DNA of 64,000 bases from Promicromonospora sp. MEB111. Lineage in GTDB: Bacteria; Actinomycetota; Actinomycetes; Actinomycetales; Cellulomonadaceae. Positions within the stretch are counted from its first letter, which is position 1; each line of letters starts with the position of its first letter. Positions 1-10,192 of the stretch are shown piece by piece. Position numbers and translations under genes: made by a program. Location: positions 84,684 through 148,683 of the forward strand of contig NZ_JARVSD010000019.1 of assembly GCF_030209445.1 (NCBI RefSeq), written 5' to 3'. The notes under the pieces are model-generated. The model saw only the letters and a list, made by a program, of their open reading frames with translations, was not told the DNA's origin and ran no database searches.

Positions 1-888
1 GTCGCCCAGGCGCTGGGCACCCAGCTCCCGGACCCGGGCAGCGTCACCGATGCCTGGTTCGTGTCGCCGGCCGGCCTGCTCGTGACGAACCTCGGGCTCG
101 CGCTCGGCATCCCGCTCGCGCTCGTCGCGACCTGGGCGCAGGCCCGGCGTGCCGGCCTGGTCTCCTCCGTGCTGGGGCGCGTGCGCTGGCGCCTGCTGCT
201 CGGCGGGCTCGGGATGTCGCTGCTGCTCCTGGTGCCGCTCACGATCGGCACGAGCATCCTGATGGCCCTGCTCGGCGCGCCCGACGCCGGTGCGGGCGCC
301 GGATCGGGCGCCGACGAGGCCGGCCTGTGGCCGCTCACGCCGGCGTCCGGCTGGCTGGTTCTCGCGCTCGTGATCCTGCTGACGACGCCGCTGCAGGCGG
401 CCGGCGAGGAGTACTTCTTCCGCGGCTGGCTGACGCAGTGGATCGGCAGCATGCTGCGCCGGCGGTGGGTCGCGGTGCTGGTGCCCGCCGCGGCGTCGGC
501 CCTGCTGTTCGCGATGGCGCACGGCGCGCAGAGCCCCTGGCTGTTCGCCGACCGGCTGGTGTTCGGCCTGGTCGCGAGCCTGCTCGTGTGGCGCACCGGC
601 GGGCTGGAGGTCGCCGTCGCGCTGCACGCGGCCAACAACCTGGTGGCGTTCGGCCTCGCGATCGCCTACGACGGGCTCCAGGACTCGCTGCTGATCACCG
701 AGGTGGCGCCGTCCGAGGGAGCGGTCAGCATCGGTGTCACGCTCGTCACGACCGTGGCGCTGCTGTGGTGGGCACGACGCCGCAGGCCGACGCTGGTGGT
801 GACGGATCCTGTGCCGGTGGTGGGTCCGGTGGTGGGTCCGGTGACGGGGCCGGTGGAGTACGAACGGGCAAAGGGAGAGACGGCATGA
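1..888 (+). CDS. CPBP family intramembrane metalloprotease (5' end outside window)
   Basis: The frame is open from base 1, so the start lies upstream; an in-frame GTG at 61 is probably internal. The product is very hydrophobic with several membrane spans. It shows the CPBP (Abi/CAAX prenyl protease 2-like) motifs in order: EEYFFRGWL (the EExxxR motif), FAMAHG with a conserved His, and HAANN near the C-terminus. These residues form the zinc-dependent intramembrane protease site in the family. The C-terminal tail after the last span is polar and rich in V/P/G repeats (PVPVVGPVVGPV). The stop overlaps the next ATG by 4 nt, so translation of the HAD gene is probably coupled. The natural substrate cannot be told from sequence. 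Confidence 0.85.
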   Translation, partial: VAQALGTQLPDPGSVTDAWFVSPAGLLVTNLGLALGIPLALVATWAQARRAGLVSSVLGRVRWRLLLGGLGMSLLLLVPLTIGTSILMALLGAPDAGAGAGSGADEAGLWPLTPASGWLVLALVILLTTPLQAAGEEYFFRGWLTQWIGSMLRRRWVAVLVPAAASALLFAMAHGAQSPWLFADRLVFGLVASLLVWRTGGLEVAVALHAANNLVAFGLAIAYDGLQDSLLITEVAPSEGAVSIGVTLVTTVALLWWARRRRPTLVVTDPVPVVGPVVGPVTGPVEYERAKGETA

Positions 889-1673
889 CGACGGACGGCA
901 TCCTGTTCGACGTCGACGACACCCTCGTCGACACCAAGGGCGCCTTCGCGCGGGCGCTAGAGGCCGTGCGGGCGGAGCACCTGCCGCACGTCCCGGCCGA
1001 ACGCGACCCGGAGATCCTGTCGCACTGGCGCACCGACCCGGGCGGCTTCTACGGCCGCTACACCCGCGGCGAGATGGACCACGTGACGCAGCGTCGGCAC
1101 CGGGCGGCGCTGCTGCACGAGACGTTCGGCGCCGCGCCGGTCACGGAGACGTCCTTCGAGGCGTGGGACGCGCTGTTCTGGGGCACCTTCGAGCGGTCGT
1201 GGACGGCGCACGACGACGCCCGCGCCGCCATCGACGCCGCCCTCGCGGCGGGCCTCCGCGTCGGTGTGGTGACGAACGCCGCGACGGAGCTCCAGGAACG
1301 CAAGCTGAAGGCCGCCGGACTGGGCGACCTGCCCGTGCTCGTCGGGGTCGACACCCTGGGCTTCGGCAAGCCGGACCCCCGCGTTTTCCTGGAGGGCGCG
1401 CGCAAGCTGGGCGTCGAGCCGTCCCGGACCGCCTACGTGGGTGACGAGCCCGCGGTGGACGCGCTGGCGGCCCACGAGGCGGGCCTCACGGGGGTCTGGC
1501 TGGACCGGGCGGGCCACCGGCGGGGTCCGGGCTACGGCGGCCACGCGGGGCCGCGCACGGTCCTGCAGGGCGACCCGCAGGACCCGGAGGTGCTGCGCGC
1601 GGCGGGCGTCGTGGTGGTCGAGACGCTGGCGGAGCTCCCGGGAGCACTGGGCTACGGGACCGGCCTCGGCTGA
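885..1673 (+). CDS. HAD family hydrolase
   Basis: A 262-aa cytoplasmic haloacid dehalogenase-superfamily phosphatase. Motif I is FDVDDTLVDT, with nucleophile Asp9 and acid/base Asp11. Motif II is VVTNAA, motif III Lys lies in FGKPDP, and motif IV is YVGDEPAVDALAAHEAG. An alpha-helical cap of about 80 residues separates motifs I and II, as in subfamily IA (phosphoglycolate phosphatase/YjjG-like). The ATG overlaps the upstream stop (ATGA). Substrate unknown; a small phosphorylated metabolite is likely. Confidence 0.9.
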   Translation: MTTDGILFDVDDTLVDTKGAFARALEAVRAEHLPHVPAERDPEILSHWRTDPGGFYGRYTRGEMDHVTQRRHRAALLHETFGAAPVTETSFEAWDALFWGTFERSWTAHDDARAAIDAALAAGLRVGVVTNAATELQERKLKAAGLGDLPVLVGVDTLGFGKPDPRVFLEGARKLGVEPSRTAYVGDEPAVDALAAHEAGLTGVWLDRAGHRRGPGYGGHAGPRTVLQGDPQDPEVLRAAGVVVVETLAELPGALGYGTGLG

Positions 1674-1687
1674 CGCCCGGGCGCTGA

Positions 1688-1723
1688 GAACGGTGCTGGG
1701 AACGGTGCTGGGAACGCGCTCGG
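1688..1723. repeat. 12-bp tandem repeat, three units
   Basis: GAACGGTGCTGG occurs twice perfectly (1688-1699, 1700-1711) and a third unit (1712-1723) differs at three positions. It lies just after the HAD gene stop and before the tRNA promoter. It is probably a slippage product; no function is evident. Confidence 0.7.
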
Positions 1724-1768
1724 CGGACCCGATCCGACACGGGTGACGGACGGCACGCCCATTCCGTT

Positions 1769-1796
1769 TTGCCCACCGTCCGAGGTCAGGTAATGT
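1769..1796 (+). promoter_or_regulatory. Putative promoter of the tRNA cluster
   Basis: TTGCCC (1769-1774) and TAATGT (1791-1796) are separated by 16 bp and lie about 70 bp before tRNA-Gln. Match to the sigma-70-type consensus is moderate. It is the best candidate in the 190-bp gap after the HAD gene, which otherwise holds only the tandem repeat. Confidence 0.4.
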
Positions 1797-1863
1797 TCTC
1801 CAGCGGTAGGGCCCCCACGGAATACCTGTCGGAGACAGGTGTATCCAGGCGGTCATACCCCCA

Positions 1864-1935
1864 TGGGGTATGGTGTAATTGGCAGCACGAGTGGTTCTGG
1901 TCCACTTAGTCTAGGTTCGAGTCCTGGTACCCCAG
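1864..1935 (+). tRNA. tRNA-Gln (CTG)
   Basis: A 72-nt cloverleaf. The acceptor TGGGGTA (1864-1870) pairs with TACCCCA (1928-1934), with discriminator G1935. The anticodon stem AGTGG/CCACT encloses loop TTCTGGT with anticodon CTG at 1897-1899. The T arm is CTAGG-TTCGAGT-CCTGG. CCA is not encoded. In actinobacteria tRNA-Gln and tRNA-Glu commonly sit near leuCD. Confidence 0.96.
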
Positions 1936-2024
1936 CGCAGAGCATTGCGCATCCCACACCGACGCAAGTTGGTCGTAGGGTGCGCTATCGTTCTCACGGT
2001 GCCGGTTCATACCGGTAGTTCAAG

Positions 2025-2097
2025 GCCCCCATCGTCTAGCGGCCTAGGACGCCGCCCTCTCACGGCGGTAACGCGGGTTCAAATCCCGCTGGGGGTA
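2025..2097 (+). tRNA. tRNA-Glu (CTC), copy 1
   Basis: A 73-nt cloverleaf. The acceptor GCCCCCA (2025-2031) pairs with TGGGGGT (2090-2096), discriminator A2097. Anticodon stem CCGCC/GGCGG has loop CTCTCAC, anticodon CTC at 2059-2061. The T arm loop is TTCAAAT. CCA is not encoded. Identical to copy 2 downstream. Confidence 0.96.
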
Positions 2098-2134
2098 CGC
2101 AGTCCACCGGCTTCGGTCGGCGGACGAGTTCAAG

Positions 2135-2207
2135 GCCCCCATCGTCTAGCGGCCTAGGACGCCGCCCTCTCACGGCGGTAACGCGGGTTCAAATCCCGCT
2201 GGGGGTA
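2135..2207 (+). tRNA. tRNA-Glu (CTC), copy 2
   Basis: Identical in all 73 positions to copy 1, 110 bp downstream. Anticodon CTC. Followed immediately by a strong hairpin terminator, so the three tRNAs are probably one transcript. Confidence 0.96.
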
Positions 2208-2213
2208 CAGATG

Positions 2214-2243
2214 AAGGCCCGGTCCACGAGGACCGGGCCTTTT
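2214..2243 (+). terminator. Rho-independent terminator of the tRNA cluster
   Basis: Stem AAGGCCCGGTCC (2214-2225) pairs perfectly with GGACCGGGCCTT (2230-2241) around loop ACGA, followed by TT. Twelve base pairs directly after the second tRNA-Glu. Confidence 0.85.
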
Positions 2244-2331
2244 GCTTTCGGGAGCAGGGCGTCGAACGTAGGGTTCGTCGCTCTCTGAGCTTTCATGGGC
2301 CGACGATGCCTACGTTCGCCGGCCGGCCGCG

Positions 2332-3426
2332 TCAGCGGATCTTCGGGTCCTTGCCGCCCTCGATGAACGGGCTGGGCAGGGCGTCCGACCCGTCGGTCGC
2401 GGACGTCGGCCCGCCGGGCACGTGGTCGCCGCCCTTGCCGTCGCTGGTCCTGCCCGGCAGCCTCGTGCTGCCCGAGGAGGCCGCCACCGCGGCCGTGCCG
2501 TTCGCCGGCGGCCGGACGGCGCCCGCGGGCTCGCCGCCGCCCGGGCGGGTGCCGCCCGCGCCGTCGTGCGCCGCGCTGCCGGAACCCACGCCGGCCTGCC
2601 CCGCACCGGCCTGCCCCGCACCGCGGGCGAGCGGGTTCCCGGCCGCCCCGCGGTCCGGAGCGACGCCGTCCGAGACGACGCCGTCCGAGACGACACCGCT
2701 CGTCGCGACGCCGTCGGAGGCCACGCCCGAAGCCCCGGGAACCGGGCCCGCCAGGTCGCGCAGCACCGGGACCTCGATGCGCTGCGTCGGCGGGTTGCTG
2801 CGGCGGCCGATCCGCGGCATGAGCGCGGGTGGTGCGGCGGGCGCCGGCTCGACAGGCGGTGCCGCCTGCGGGCGGAAGTCGGGGTCGGCCTGGGCGGCGG
2901 CCTCGGCGTCGGCGGCGTCCGGGTGGAAGAGCGTCGCGATGATGAGGCGGTACCGCGAGTCGGGGCGCGGGATCCAGGTGACGCGGTCGAGCGCCTGGTC
3001 CTGGCCCGCGGTCTCGAAGATGAAGGTGCCGAAGCCGAGCACCTGGCCGAGCGGGGTGCGCTCGTACCCGAGGTCGGTCACCTTCTCGGCCGGCATCATC
3101 GCCACCCGGTGCACCAGGAGCCCGGTGAGCAGGATCAGCCGGCGGTCGGTCATCACGAACCACTCGGCCCGCCAGTCCAGCCACTTGTAGAGCAGCCGCA
3201 GACCGAGCACCAGGAACGGCAGCCACACCCAGGCGAGGCTGTCGCGGACGTCCGGGTCCACCGCGACGAGGATCGCCAGCCCCAGGACGAACGCTCCGGT
3301 CGTCGTGAGGATCGGCTCCCAGAGCCTGGCCCAGTGCCGTCGGGTGGCGACGATCACCTTCTCGTCCGCGAGGATGTACCGCTGCAGGGCGCGATGACGG
3401 ATCACGAAGTCCGCTGCTGCGCTCAT
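2332..3426 (-). CDS. PH domain (bPH2)-containing membrane protein
   Basis: 364 aa. Residues 1-40 are a short soluble N-terminus. Two closely spaced membrane segments follow (about residues 40-80, around TTGAFVLGLAILVAV and WVWLPFLVLGLRLLY). Then comes a bacterial pleckstrin-homology-like domain (YdbS/bPH2 type, formerly DUF304), with the typical WFVMTDRRLILLTGLLVHRV and PAEKVTDLGYERTPLGQVLGFGTFIFETAG stretch split across residues about 88-145. The C-terminal ~150 residues are low-complexity, rich in G/A/P/S, with repeats such as SDGVVSDGVAPD, probably disordered. It likely acts at the inner face of the membrane; precise role unknown. Confidence 0.85.
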   Translation of the reverse strand: MSAAADFVIRHRALQRYILADEKVIVATRRHWARLWEPILTTTGAFVLGLAILVAVDPDVRDSLAWVWLPFLVLGLRLLYKWLDWRAEWFVMTDRRLILLTGLLVHRVAMMPAEKVTDLGYERTPLGQVLGFGTFIFETAGQDQALDRVTWIPRPDSRYRLIIATLFHPDAADAEAAAQADPDFRPQAAPPVEPAPAAPPALMPRIGRRSNPPTQRIEVPVLRDLAGPVPGASGVASDGVATSGVVSDGVVSDGVAPDRGAAGNPLARGAGQAGAGQAGVGSGSAAHDGAGGTRPGGGEPAGAVRPPANGTAAVAASSGSTRLPGRTSDGKGGDHVPGGPTSATDGSDALPSPFIEGGKDPKIR

Positions 3427-3552
3427 GCGGGTCTCCCCGGGTGCGTTCGGAATGGTCCTCTTGCCGTGGGCACGCCCGCCGGCGGACCCACGGGACGGGC
3501 CGGCGGCGGGTCTGCCCGAGGAACCCCGAGCCCCGCCGCCGACCCTACGTCG

Positions 3553-3735
3553 TCACCGGCCGATGGACCCGGTGAAGAGCTCCTCGAAGAAGGTGCCGAT
3601 GTTCGCGATGGCACCCCAGATGACGTCCCAGAGGGCGAGCACGACGTCGGCGGATCGCTCGGGGTCGTTGATGACCGAGTAGAGCAGGAAGATCACCACG
3701 ACCCAGATGATGATGAGTCTCACCTTTGGCGGCAT
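3553..3735 (-). CDS. 60-aa single-span membrane protein
   Basis: Start ATG at 3735 is chosen because GGAGGA lies 6-7 nt upstream; the longer in-frame GTG-led form has no ribosome site. The peptide MPPKVRLIIIWVVVIFLLYSV carries one strong N-terminal transmembrane helix (about residues 6-22). An acidic/amphipathic tail follows (NDPERSADVVLALWDVIWGA...FFEELFTGS). Same strand as, and 126 bp upstream of, the PH-domain gene, so it may be its partner. Similar small proteins are widespread in Micrococcales but uncharacterised. Confidence 0.75.
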   Translation of the reverse strand: MPPKVRLIIIWVVVIFLLYSVINDPERSADVVLALWDVIWGAIANIGTFFEELFTGSIGR

Positions 3736-3938
3736 CAGATTCCTCCGACGTTGGTGCGCGCGCACCGGGTGTGCGCACGTCGCGGACGAGACTACTGACA
3801 CCACCCGGACCTGGGGAATCACCGCGCCCGGCGTGGCGGCCCAACGCTCACGGACCGCTCACCGGCCGCACACGTCGCGCTCACCGGCCGCGGCCGGTGA
3901 GGCTCGGCGGGCGCCGTCCGTCGGACGGCGCCCGCGCG

Positions 3939-4658
3939 TCACTCGCCAGACCGGTGCAGCACCTCGGTGAGCTTGTTCGCGGCGGCGACGACGGCGGCCG
4001 AGTGCAGCCGGCCGGGCTGCCGCGAGAGCCGCTCCACGGGCCCGGACACGCTGACGGCCGCCACGACTCGGCCCGAGGGGCCGCGCACCGGCGCCGAGAC
4101 CGAGGCCACACCGAGCTCACGTTCTGAGACCGACTGTGCCCAGCCCCGGCGTCGGACACCGGAGAGGATCGTGGCCGTGAACGTGGCGTCGCGCAGGCCG
4201 CGGTGGAGGCGGTCCGGCTCCTCCCAGGCGAGCAGGACGTGCGCCGCGGAACCCGCGCTCATGCTGAGCGTGGCGCCCACGGGGATGGAGTCGCGCAGGC
4301 CGACCGGGCGCTCGGCGGCGGCGACGCACACGCGGTGGTCGCCCTGCCGGCGGTAGAGCTGCGCGCTCTCGCCCGTGTGGTCGCGCAGCGCTATGAGCAC
4401 CGGGTTCGCTGCCGCCAGCAGGCGGTCCTCACCGGCGGCCGTGGCCAGCTCGTTGAGGCGCGGGCCCAGTACGAACCGCCCCTGCATGTCCCGTGCCACG
4501 AGGCGGTGATGCTCCAGAGCCACCGCCAGGCGGTGCGCCGTCGGGCGAGCCAGGCCGGTGGAGGAGACGAGCTGCGCCAGGGTGGCCGGGCCGGCCTCGA
4601 GTGCCCCGAGGACGGACGCCGCCTTGTCCAAGACGCCGACTCCGCTAGTATCGTCCAT
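3939..4658 (-). CDS. ndgR: IclR family regulator, NdgR/LtbR type
   Basis: 239 aa from ATG 4658; a longer frame exists but lacks support. Residues about 8-65 form the IclR winged helix-turn-helix ([14 protein letters not shown]...[19 protein letters not shown]). Residues about 80-239 form the IclR effector-binding domain ([37 protein letters not shown]). It is divergent from leuC, the conserved place of NdgR in Streptomyces and LtbR in Corynebacterium, which control leuCD and other amino-acid genes. Function is assigned from family plus position; the effector is not known from sequence. Confidence 0.9.
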   Translation of the reverse strand: MDDTSGVGVLDKAASVLGALEAGPATLAQLVSSTGLARPTAHRLAVALEHHRLVARDMQGRFVLGPRLNELATAAGEDRLLAAANPVLIALRDHTGESAQLYRRQGDHRVCVAAAERPVGLRDSIPVGATLSMSAGSAAHVLLAWEEPDRLHRGLRDATFTATILSGVRRRGWAQSVSERELGVASVSAPVRGPSGRVVAAVSVSGPVERLSRQPGRLHSAAVVAAANKLTEVLHRSGE

Positions 4659-4673
4659 ACCGCGATATTGCCG

Positions 4674-4688
4674 TCTCGGAACGTGAGA
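4674..4688. promoter_or_regulatory. Candidate IclR-type operator in the ndgR-leuC divergent region
   Basis: The 92-bp gap between ndgR and leuC holds the interrupted palindrome TCTC-GGAACGT-GAGA. It is also notably AT-richer than its surroundings (ATATTGCC, GTTGTTTC). Position between the two starts fits repression of both genes. It is a weak motif and only a candidate. Confidence 0.3.
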
Positions 4689-4750
4689 TTGCAAGTCGAG
4701 GCCCAAAGTTGTTTCTGACAGAGGTAGTTTTGACAGGGAGGCGAACCGCA

Positions 4751-6280
4751 ATGGCCGGCACGCTGGCGGAGAAGGTCTGGGAAGCGCACCTCGTGCGTCG
4801 AGGCGAGGACGGCTCGCCTGATCTTCTCTACATCGACCTGCACCTGGTCCACGAGGTCACGAGCCCGCAGGCGTTCGAGGGTCTGCGCCTTGCCGGACGG
4901 CAGGTGCGGCGACCCGACCTCACGATCGCGACCGAGGACCACAACACCCCCACGCTCGACATCGACCGGCCGATCGCCGACGCGACGAGCCGCACGCAGA
5001 TCGAGACGCTGCGCGCCAACGCCAAGGAGTTCGGCGTCCGGCTGCACAGCCTCGGTGACGCGGACCAGGGCATCGTCCACCAGGTGGGACCGCAGCTGGG
5101 GCTGACCATGCCCGGCCTCACCGTCGTGTGCGGCGACTCGCACACGTCCACGCACGGCGCGTTCGGCGCGCTCGCGTTCGGCATCGGCACGTCCGAGGTG
5201 GAGCACGTGCTCGCCACCCAGACGCTGCCGCTCGCGCCGTTCAAGACCATGGCGATCACGGTCAACGGCGCGCTGCCCGCCGGCGCGACCTCCAAGGACA
5301 TCATCCTGGCGATCATCGCCAAGATCGGCACCGGCGGCGGCCAGGGCTACGTGCTCGAGTACCGCGGCGAGGCCATCCGGGCGCTGTCGATGGAAGCCCG
5401 CATGACCATCTGCAACATGTCGATCGAGGCCGGCGCGCGCGCCGGCATGATCGCGCCGGACGAGACCACGTTCGAGTACCTCAAGGGCCGCCCGCACGCG
5501 CCCGAGGGCGAGGACTGGGACACCGCCGTCGAGTACTGGAAGACCCTGCGGTCCGACGACGACGCGGAGTTCGACGCCGAGGTGGTGCTCGAGGCGGCCG
5601 ACCTGGAGCCGTTCGTCACCTGGGGCACCAACCCGGGTCAGGGCCTGCCGCTGTCGGCGTCCGTGCCCGTCCCGGCGGACATCGCCGACGAGGACGAGCG
5701 CCTCGCGGCCGAGCGGGCCCTGGAGTACATGGGCCTCCAGGCCGGCACGCCGCTGCGCGACGTGAGCGTCGACACGGTGTTCATCGGCTCCTGCACCAAC
5801 GGCCGCATCGAGGACCTCCGGTCCGTCGCGAAGGTCGTCAAGGGCCGGAGCAAGGCCGAGTCCGTCCGGGTCCTGGTGGTCCCGTCGTCGGCCCGCGTGC
5901 GCCTGCAGGCCGAGGCCGAGGGCCTCGACGTGATCTTCAAGGAGTTCGGCGCCGAGTGGCGCAACGCCGGGTGCTCCATGTGTCTCGGCATGAACCCGGA
6001 CCAGCTCGCGCCGGGGGAGCGGTCGGCCTCGACGTCGAACCGCAACTTCGAGGGGCGGCAGGGCAAGGGCGGGCGCACCCACCTGGTGTCGCCGCTGGTG
6101 GCCGCCGCGACGGCGATCCGGGGCACGCTCTCCAGCGTGGGCGACCTGGACCTGCCGTACGACATCGACATCACCACGTTCGACGGCACGCCGCTCGACG
6201 GCGTGGGCGTCTCCCCGCTGGGTGAGTCCGTCGTCGTCGACCTGCCCGTTCCCGTAGCGATCCAGCCCGCGCTGCGCTGA
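4751..6280 (+). CDS. leuC: 3-isopropylmalate dehydratase large subunit
   Basis: 509 aa. Start ATG 4751 follows GGGAGG by 9 nt. LeuC with LeuD isomerises 2-isopropylmalate to 3-isopropylmalate in leucine synthesis. Aconitase-family signatures are present: [22 protein letters not shown], and the three 4Fe-4S cysteine ligands in FIGSCTNGR and [11 protein letters not shown], with [20 protein letters not shown] after them. Length matches the family (about 470). Fourteen bp separate it from leuD, so the two are an operon. Confidence 0.97.
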   Translation: MAGTLAEKVWEAHLVRRGEDGSPDLLYIDLHLVHEVTSPQAFEGLRLAGRQVRRPDLTIATEDHNTPTLDIDRPIADATSRTQIETLRANAKEFGVRLHSLGDADQGIVHQVGPQLGLTMPGLTVVCGDSHTSTHGAFGALAFGIGTSEVEHVLATQTLPLAPFKTMAITVNGALPAGATSKDIILAIIAKIGTGGGQGYVLEYRGEAIRALSMEARMTICNMSIEAGARAGMIAPDETTFEYLKGRPHAPEGEDWDTAVEYWKTLRSDDDAEFDAEVVLEAADLEPFVTWGTNPGQGLPLSASVPVPADIADEDERLAAERALEYMGLQAGTPLRDVSVDTVFIGSCTNGRIEDLRSVAKVVKGRSKAESVRVLVVPSSARVRLQAEAEGLDVIFKEFGAEWRNAGCSMCLGMNPDQLAPGERSASTSNRNFEGRQGKGGRTHLVSPLVAAATAIRGTLSSVGDLDLPYDIDITTFDGTPLDGVGVSPLGESVVVDLPVPVAIQPALR

Positions 6281-6294
6281 GAGGACCACTGACC

Positions 6295-6930
6295 ATGGAG
6301 AAGTTCACCACGCACACCGGCGTCGGCGTCCCGCTGCGGCGCAGCAACGTCGACACCGACCAGATCATCCCGGCCGTGTACCTCAAGCGGGTCACGCGCA
6401 CCGGGTTCGAGGACGCGCTGTTCGCGGCGTGGCGCGGCGACCCGTCGTTCGTGCTGAACCAGGAGGCGTACTCCGCGGGGTCCGTGCTCGTGGCCGGCCC
6501 GGACTTCGGTACCGGCTCGTCGCGCGAGCACGCCGTCTGGGCGCTCAAGGACTACGGCTTCCGGGTCGTGCTGTCCTCCCGGTTCGCCGACATCTTCCGC
6601 GGGAACTCGGGCAAGCAGGGCCTGGTCGCGGGCATCGTCTCGCCCGAGGACATCGAGATCCTGTGGAAGATCCTGGAGACCAAGCCGGGCACGGAGGTGA
6701 CCGTCGACCTGGGGGCCAAGACCGCCACGGCCGACGACGTCACGGTGCCGTTCCAGATCGACGACTACACGCGGTGGCGGCTCATGGAGGGGCTCGACGA
6801 CATCGGGCTCACCCTCCAGGAGGCCGACAAGATCACGGCGTTCGAGGAGACCCGGGCGTCGTGGCGCCCGAAGACGCTGCCGGCCCGGCACCTGCCGTCC
6901 GTCGAGATCGAGGCGGCGCGCCCGGTCTGA
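6295..6930 (+). CDS. leuD: 3-isopropylmalate dehydratase small subunit
   Basis: 211 aa, partner of LeuC. The LeuD hallmarks are seen: [17 protein letters not shown] near the N-terminus (substrate-specificity region), [15 protein letters not shown], and [10 protein letters not shown] with catalytic loop residues. A ribosome site (GAGAGGA) lies upstream of ATG 6295. Full length for the family (about 200 aa). Confidence 0.97.
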   Translation: MEKFTTHTGVGVPLRRSNVDTDQIIPAVYLKRVTRTGFEDALFAAWRGDPSFVLNQEAYSAGSVLVAGPDFGTGSSREHAVWALKDYGFRVVLSSRFADIFRGNSGKQGLVAGIVSPEDIEILWKILETKPGTEVTVDLGAKTATADDVTVPFQIDDYTRWRLMEGLDDIGLTLQEADKITAFEETRASWRPKTLPARHLPSVEIEAARPV

Positions 6931-6955
6931 GGTCCGGCTTCCGCCCGACGTCTCT

Positions 6956-7007
6956 CGCTCGCGCCCCTGCTGCGGTCAGTCTCCTGACCGCAGCAGGGGC
7001 GCGAGCG
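6956..7007. terminator. 23-bp perfect hairpin between leuD and the convergent oxidoreductase
   Basis: The arm 6956-6978 (starting CGCTCGCGCC) is the exact reverse complement of 6985-7007 (ending GGGGCGCGAGCG), with a 6-nt loop GTCTCC. It sits midway between two converging genes, so it can act as a bidirectional terminator. No U-tract follows on either strand, as is common in actinobacteria. Confidence 0.8.
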
Positions 7008-7045
7008 CGTTCGCGACGTAGGGCCCGGGTCGACGATGGCGCCCG

Positions 7046-7912
7046 CTACAGGGCCGGCGGACCCTGGCGCACCTTCTCCAGGAGCGACTCCGCCGAGTCC
7101 TTCGCCGGGTCCCACCAGGACTCGATCCACCAGGTCACGCCGGCGTCCGCCATGGCGCGGGCCTGCTCGGCGGCCTGGGCGGGGTCGCTGGACAACTTGC
7201 CCTGCAGGATGACGTCGAACGGGCGATCGGCATCGTCTGGGCTCGCCGGCTCCGGCCGGTTCGCCGTGAGCCACTCGACCAGCCCGGCGATGTCGTCCGT
7301 CGTCAGGTCGTCCGCCGTGCCCCGCAGCTGCGGGACGATCCCGTCCCAGCGCAAGGCCCGCCGCAGGTTCTTGGCGGGCGGGCGCTCGGCGTCCCAGACA
7401 CCGACCGGCCACACCGGGATGCGGCCGTTCACCGGGGGCTCGGGAAAGCGGAACGGACCCGTGGTGATCTGCCCGCCGGAGACCTCGAACTCCTCGCCCG
7501 ACCACGACTTCTCCAGCCACGCCAGCGTCTCGTCGAGCAGGGCTGCGCGGTCCTTCAGCTCCGTGGCCTGGCCCGGGACGGACGTGAAGCCCCGGTCGTC
7601 GGTCACGCCGACGCCGACGGGCAGCACCAGGCGTCCGCCCGAGAGCCGGTCCACGGTGAGCGCCCGCTGCGCGAGCTCCCACGGCCGGTGCCGGGGCACG
7701 GCGAACACCATCGCGCCGAGCGTGATCCGTTCGGTCACGACCGCCGCGGCCGCCAGGATGGCGAACGGGTCGTAGACCGGCATGGCCCACTCACCGCCGA
7801 GGTTGATGGCGTCCCAGGTGAAGTAACCGTCCCAGCCGTGCTCCTCGATCTCGCGGGCGAGTGCCACGTGCTGGTCGATGGTGCCGAAGCTGCTGATGAA
7901 CCCGAACTTCAT
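7046..7912 (-). CDS. LLM-class flavin-dependent oxidoreductase
   Basis: 288 aa from ATG 7912, chosen because AGGAGG lies 5 nt upstream. It belongs to the bacterial luciferase-like monooxygenase fold: N-terminal MKFGFISSF strand, WDGYFTWDAI, ERITLGAMVFAVPRHRPWELA, and LSGGRLVLPVGVGV near residue 100. These enzymes use FMN or F420 with a TIM barrel. Nearest functional class cannot be fixed; C-terminal SLLEKVRQGPPA is typical of actinobacterial LLM proteins of unknown substrate. It converges on leuD. Confidence 0.85.
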   Translation of the reverse strand: MKFGFISSFGTIDQHVALAREIEEHGWDGYFTWDAINLGGEWAMPVYDPFAILAAAAVVTERITLGAMVFAVPRHRPWELAQRALTVDRLSGGRLVLPVGVGVTDDRGFTSVPGQATELKDRAALLDETLAWLEKSWSGEEFEVSGGQITTGPFRFPEPPVNGRIPVWPVGVWDAERPPAKNLRRALRWDGIVPQLRGTADDLTTDDIAGLVEWLTANRPEPASPDDADRPFDVILQGKLSSDPAQAAEQARAMADAGVTWWIESWWDPAKDSAESLLEKVRQGPPAL

Positions 7913-8034
7913 CGGTCCTCCTGATGCGTCGTCGTACGGGGGCCGACTCACACGCTATGCCGGACCACTGACACTCGGCCCGGTGGTGGCCCGGCGGCGG
8001 TGCCGGTCACGGCGTGCGTCGTCGGCCCGCCGGT

Positions 8035-8040
8035 TAGGGT
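8035..8040 (+). promoter_or_regulatory. -10-like element of rnhA (leaderless)
   Basis: TAGGGT followed by 7 nt and the GTG start, with no convincing Shine-Dalgarno. This fits a promoter giving a leaderless or near-leaderless mRNA. Confidence 0.5.
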
Positions 8041-8047
8041 GAGCCCC

Positions 8048-8515
8048 GTGACCAGCACGAGCACCAGCACGAGCGCGACGCGGCCGACCGCGGAGATCTG
8101 GACCGACGGAGCCTGCAAGGGCAACCCTGGCCTGGGTGGATGGGGCGCGCTGCTGCGTTCCGGCACGCACGAGAAGGAGCTGTTCGGCGGGGACCCGGTC
8201 ACCACGAACAACCGCATGGAGCTCACCGCCGTCGTCGAGGCGCTCAAGGCGCTCAAGGGCCCCACCGTCGTCACGCTGCACGTCGACTCGACGTACGTGA
8301 TGAACGGGATGAAGACCTGGATCCACGGCTGGAAGCGCAACGGCTGGAAGACGGCGAGCAAGCAGCCCGTCAAGAACGTAGACCTCTGGCAGGCGCTCGA
8401 CGCCGAGGTCGCCAGGCACGAGGTGAGCTGGGTCTGGGTCAAGGGCCACGCGGGCGACCCGGGCAACGAGCGCGCCGATGCGCTCGCGAACAAGGGTGTC
8501 GACAGCGTGCGCTGA
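8048..8515 (+). CDS. rnhA: Ribonuclease HI
   Basis: 155 aa, the same length as E. coli RNase HI, from GTG 8048. It removes the RNA strand of RNA-DNA hybrids (R-loops, Okazaki primers). The four metal-binding catalytic residues are all visible: Asp20 in [11 protein letters not shown], Glu58 in NNRMEL, Asp80 in HVDSTYV and Asp144 in GNERADALA; catalytic His134 is in VKGHAGD. The first residues are a Ser/Thr alternation ([10 protein letters not shown]). No auxiliary domain is fused. Confidence 0.96.
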   Translation: MTSTSTSTSATRPTAEIWTDGACKGNPGLGGWGALLRSGTHEKELFGGDPVTTNNRMELTAVVEALKALKGPTVVTLHVDSTYVMNGMKTWIHGWKRNGWKTASKQPVKNVDLWQALDAEVARHEVSWVWVKGHAGDPGNERADALANKGVDSVR

Positions 8516-8591
8516 CGCAGGGCAGGGCACGTCGGGCCGCAGGTCCGGCCAACGAGACAGAAGTCACGTCACCACGATTCGCGCGCACCAA

Positions 8592-8597
8592 TACCCT
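8592..8597 (+). promoter_or_regulatory. -10-like element of lpd (leaderless)
   Basis: TACCCT, then 6 nt, then ATG 8604. No ribosome site is present in between, consistent with a leaderless transcript. Confidence 0.5.
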
Positions 8598-8603
8598 TGA
8601 GTC

Positions 8604-10007
<1,404 letters not shown>

Positions 10008-10044
10008 GTCCGGCTGCCCGGCCTGCCGGGCGCCGAACCTGGCC

Positions 10045-10085
10045 AGAGGCCCGGATCCGCGGGATTCCGCGGGTCCGGGCCTCTT
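10045..10085 (+). terminator. Terminator after lpdA
   Basis: An 18-bp stem (10045-10062 with 10067-10084, one G-T pair) around loop GATT, followed by T. It begins 38 bp after the lpdA stop. Confidence 0.8.
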
Positions 10086-10192
10086 CGCGTCCTGGGTGTC
10101 GTGGACACCAATGGCCCTGTGATCGGAATCTCGGGCGCCGGATCTACCGGAGTACGCCCCGACGTAGAGGCTCGGAATGTTTGACGGTCGGT

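Larger units (their letters stand above)
2017..2208. repeat. 82-bp perfect direct duplication containing tRNA-Glu
   Basis: Bases 2017-2098 and 2127-2208 are identical, covering 8 nt of leader (AGTTCAAG), the whole tRNA and 1 nt after it. Only 28 bp of unrelated spacer separate them. This is a recent tandem duplication or a pair kept identical by gene conversion. Confidence 0.9.

Noticed and set aside
1864..2207. tRNA-linked integrative element
   Set aside because: No integrase gene and no partial tRNA copy marking an attachment site. The repeat is a complete second tRNA gene.
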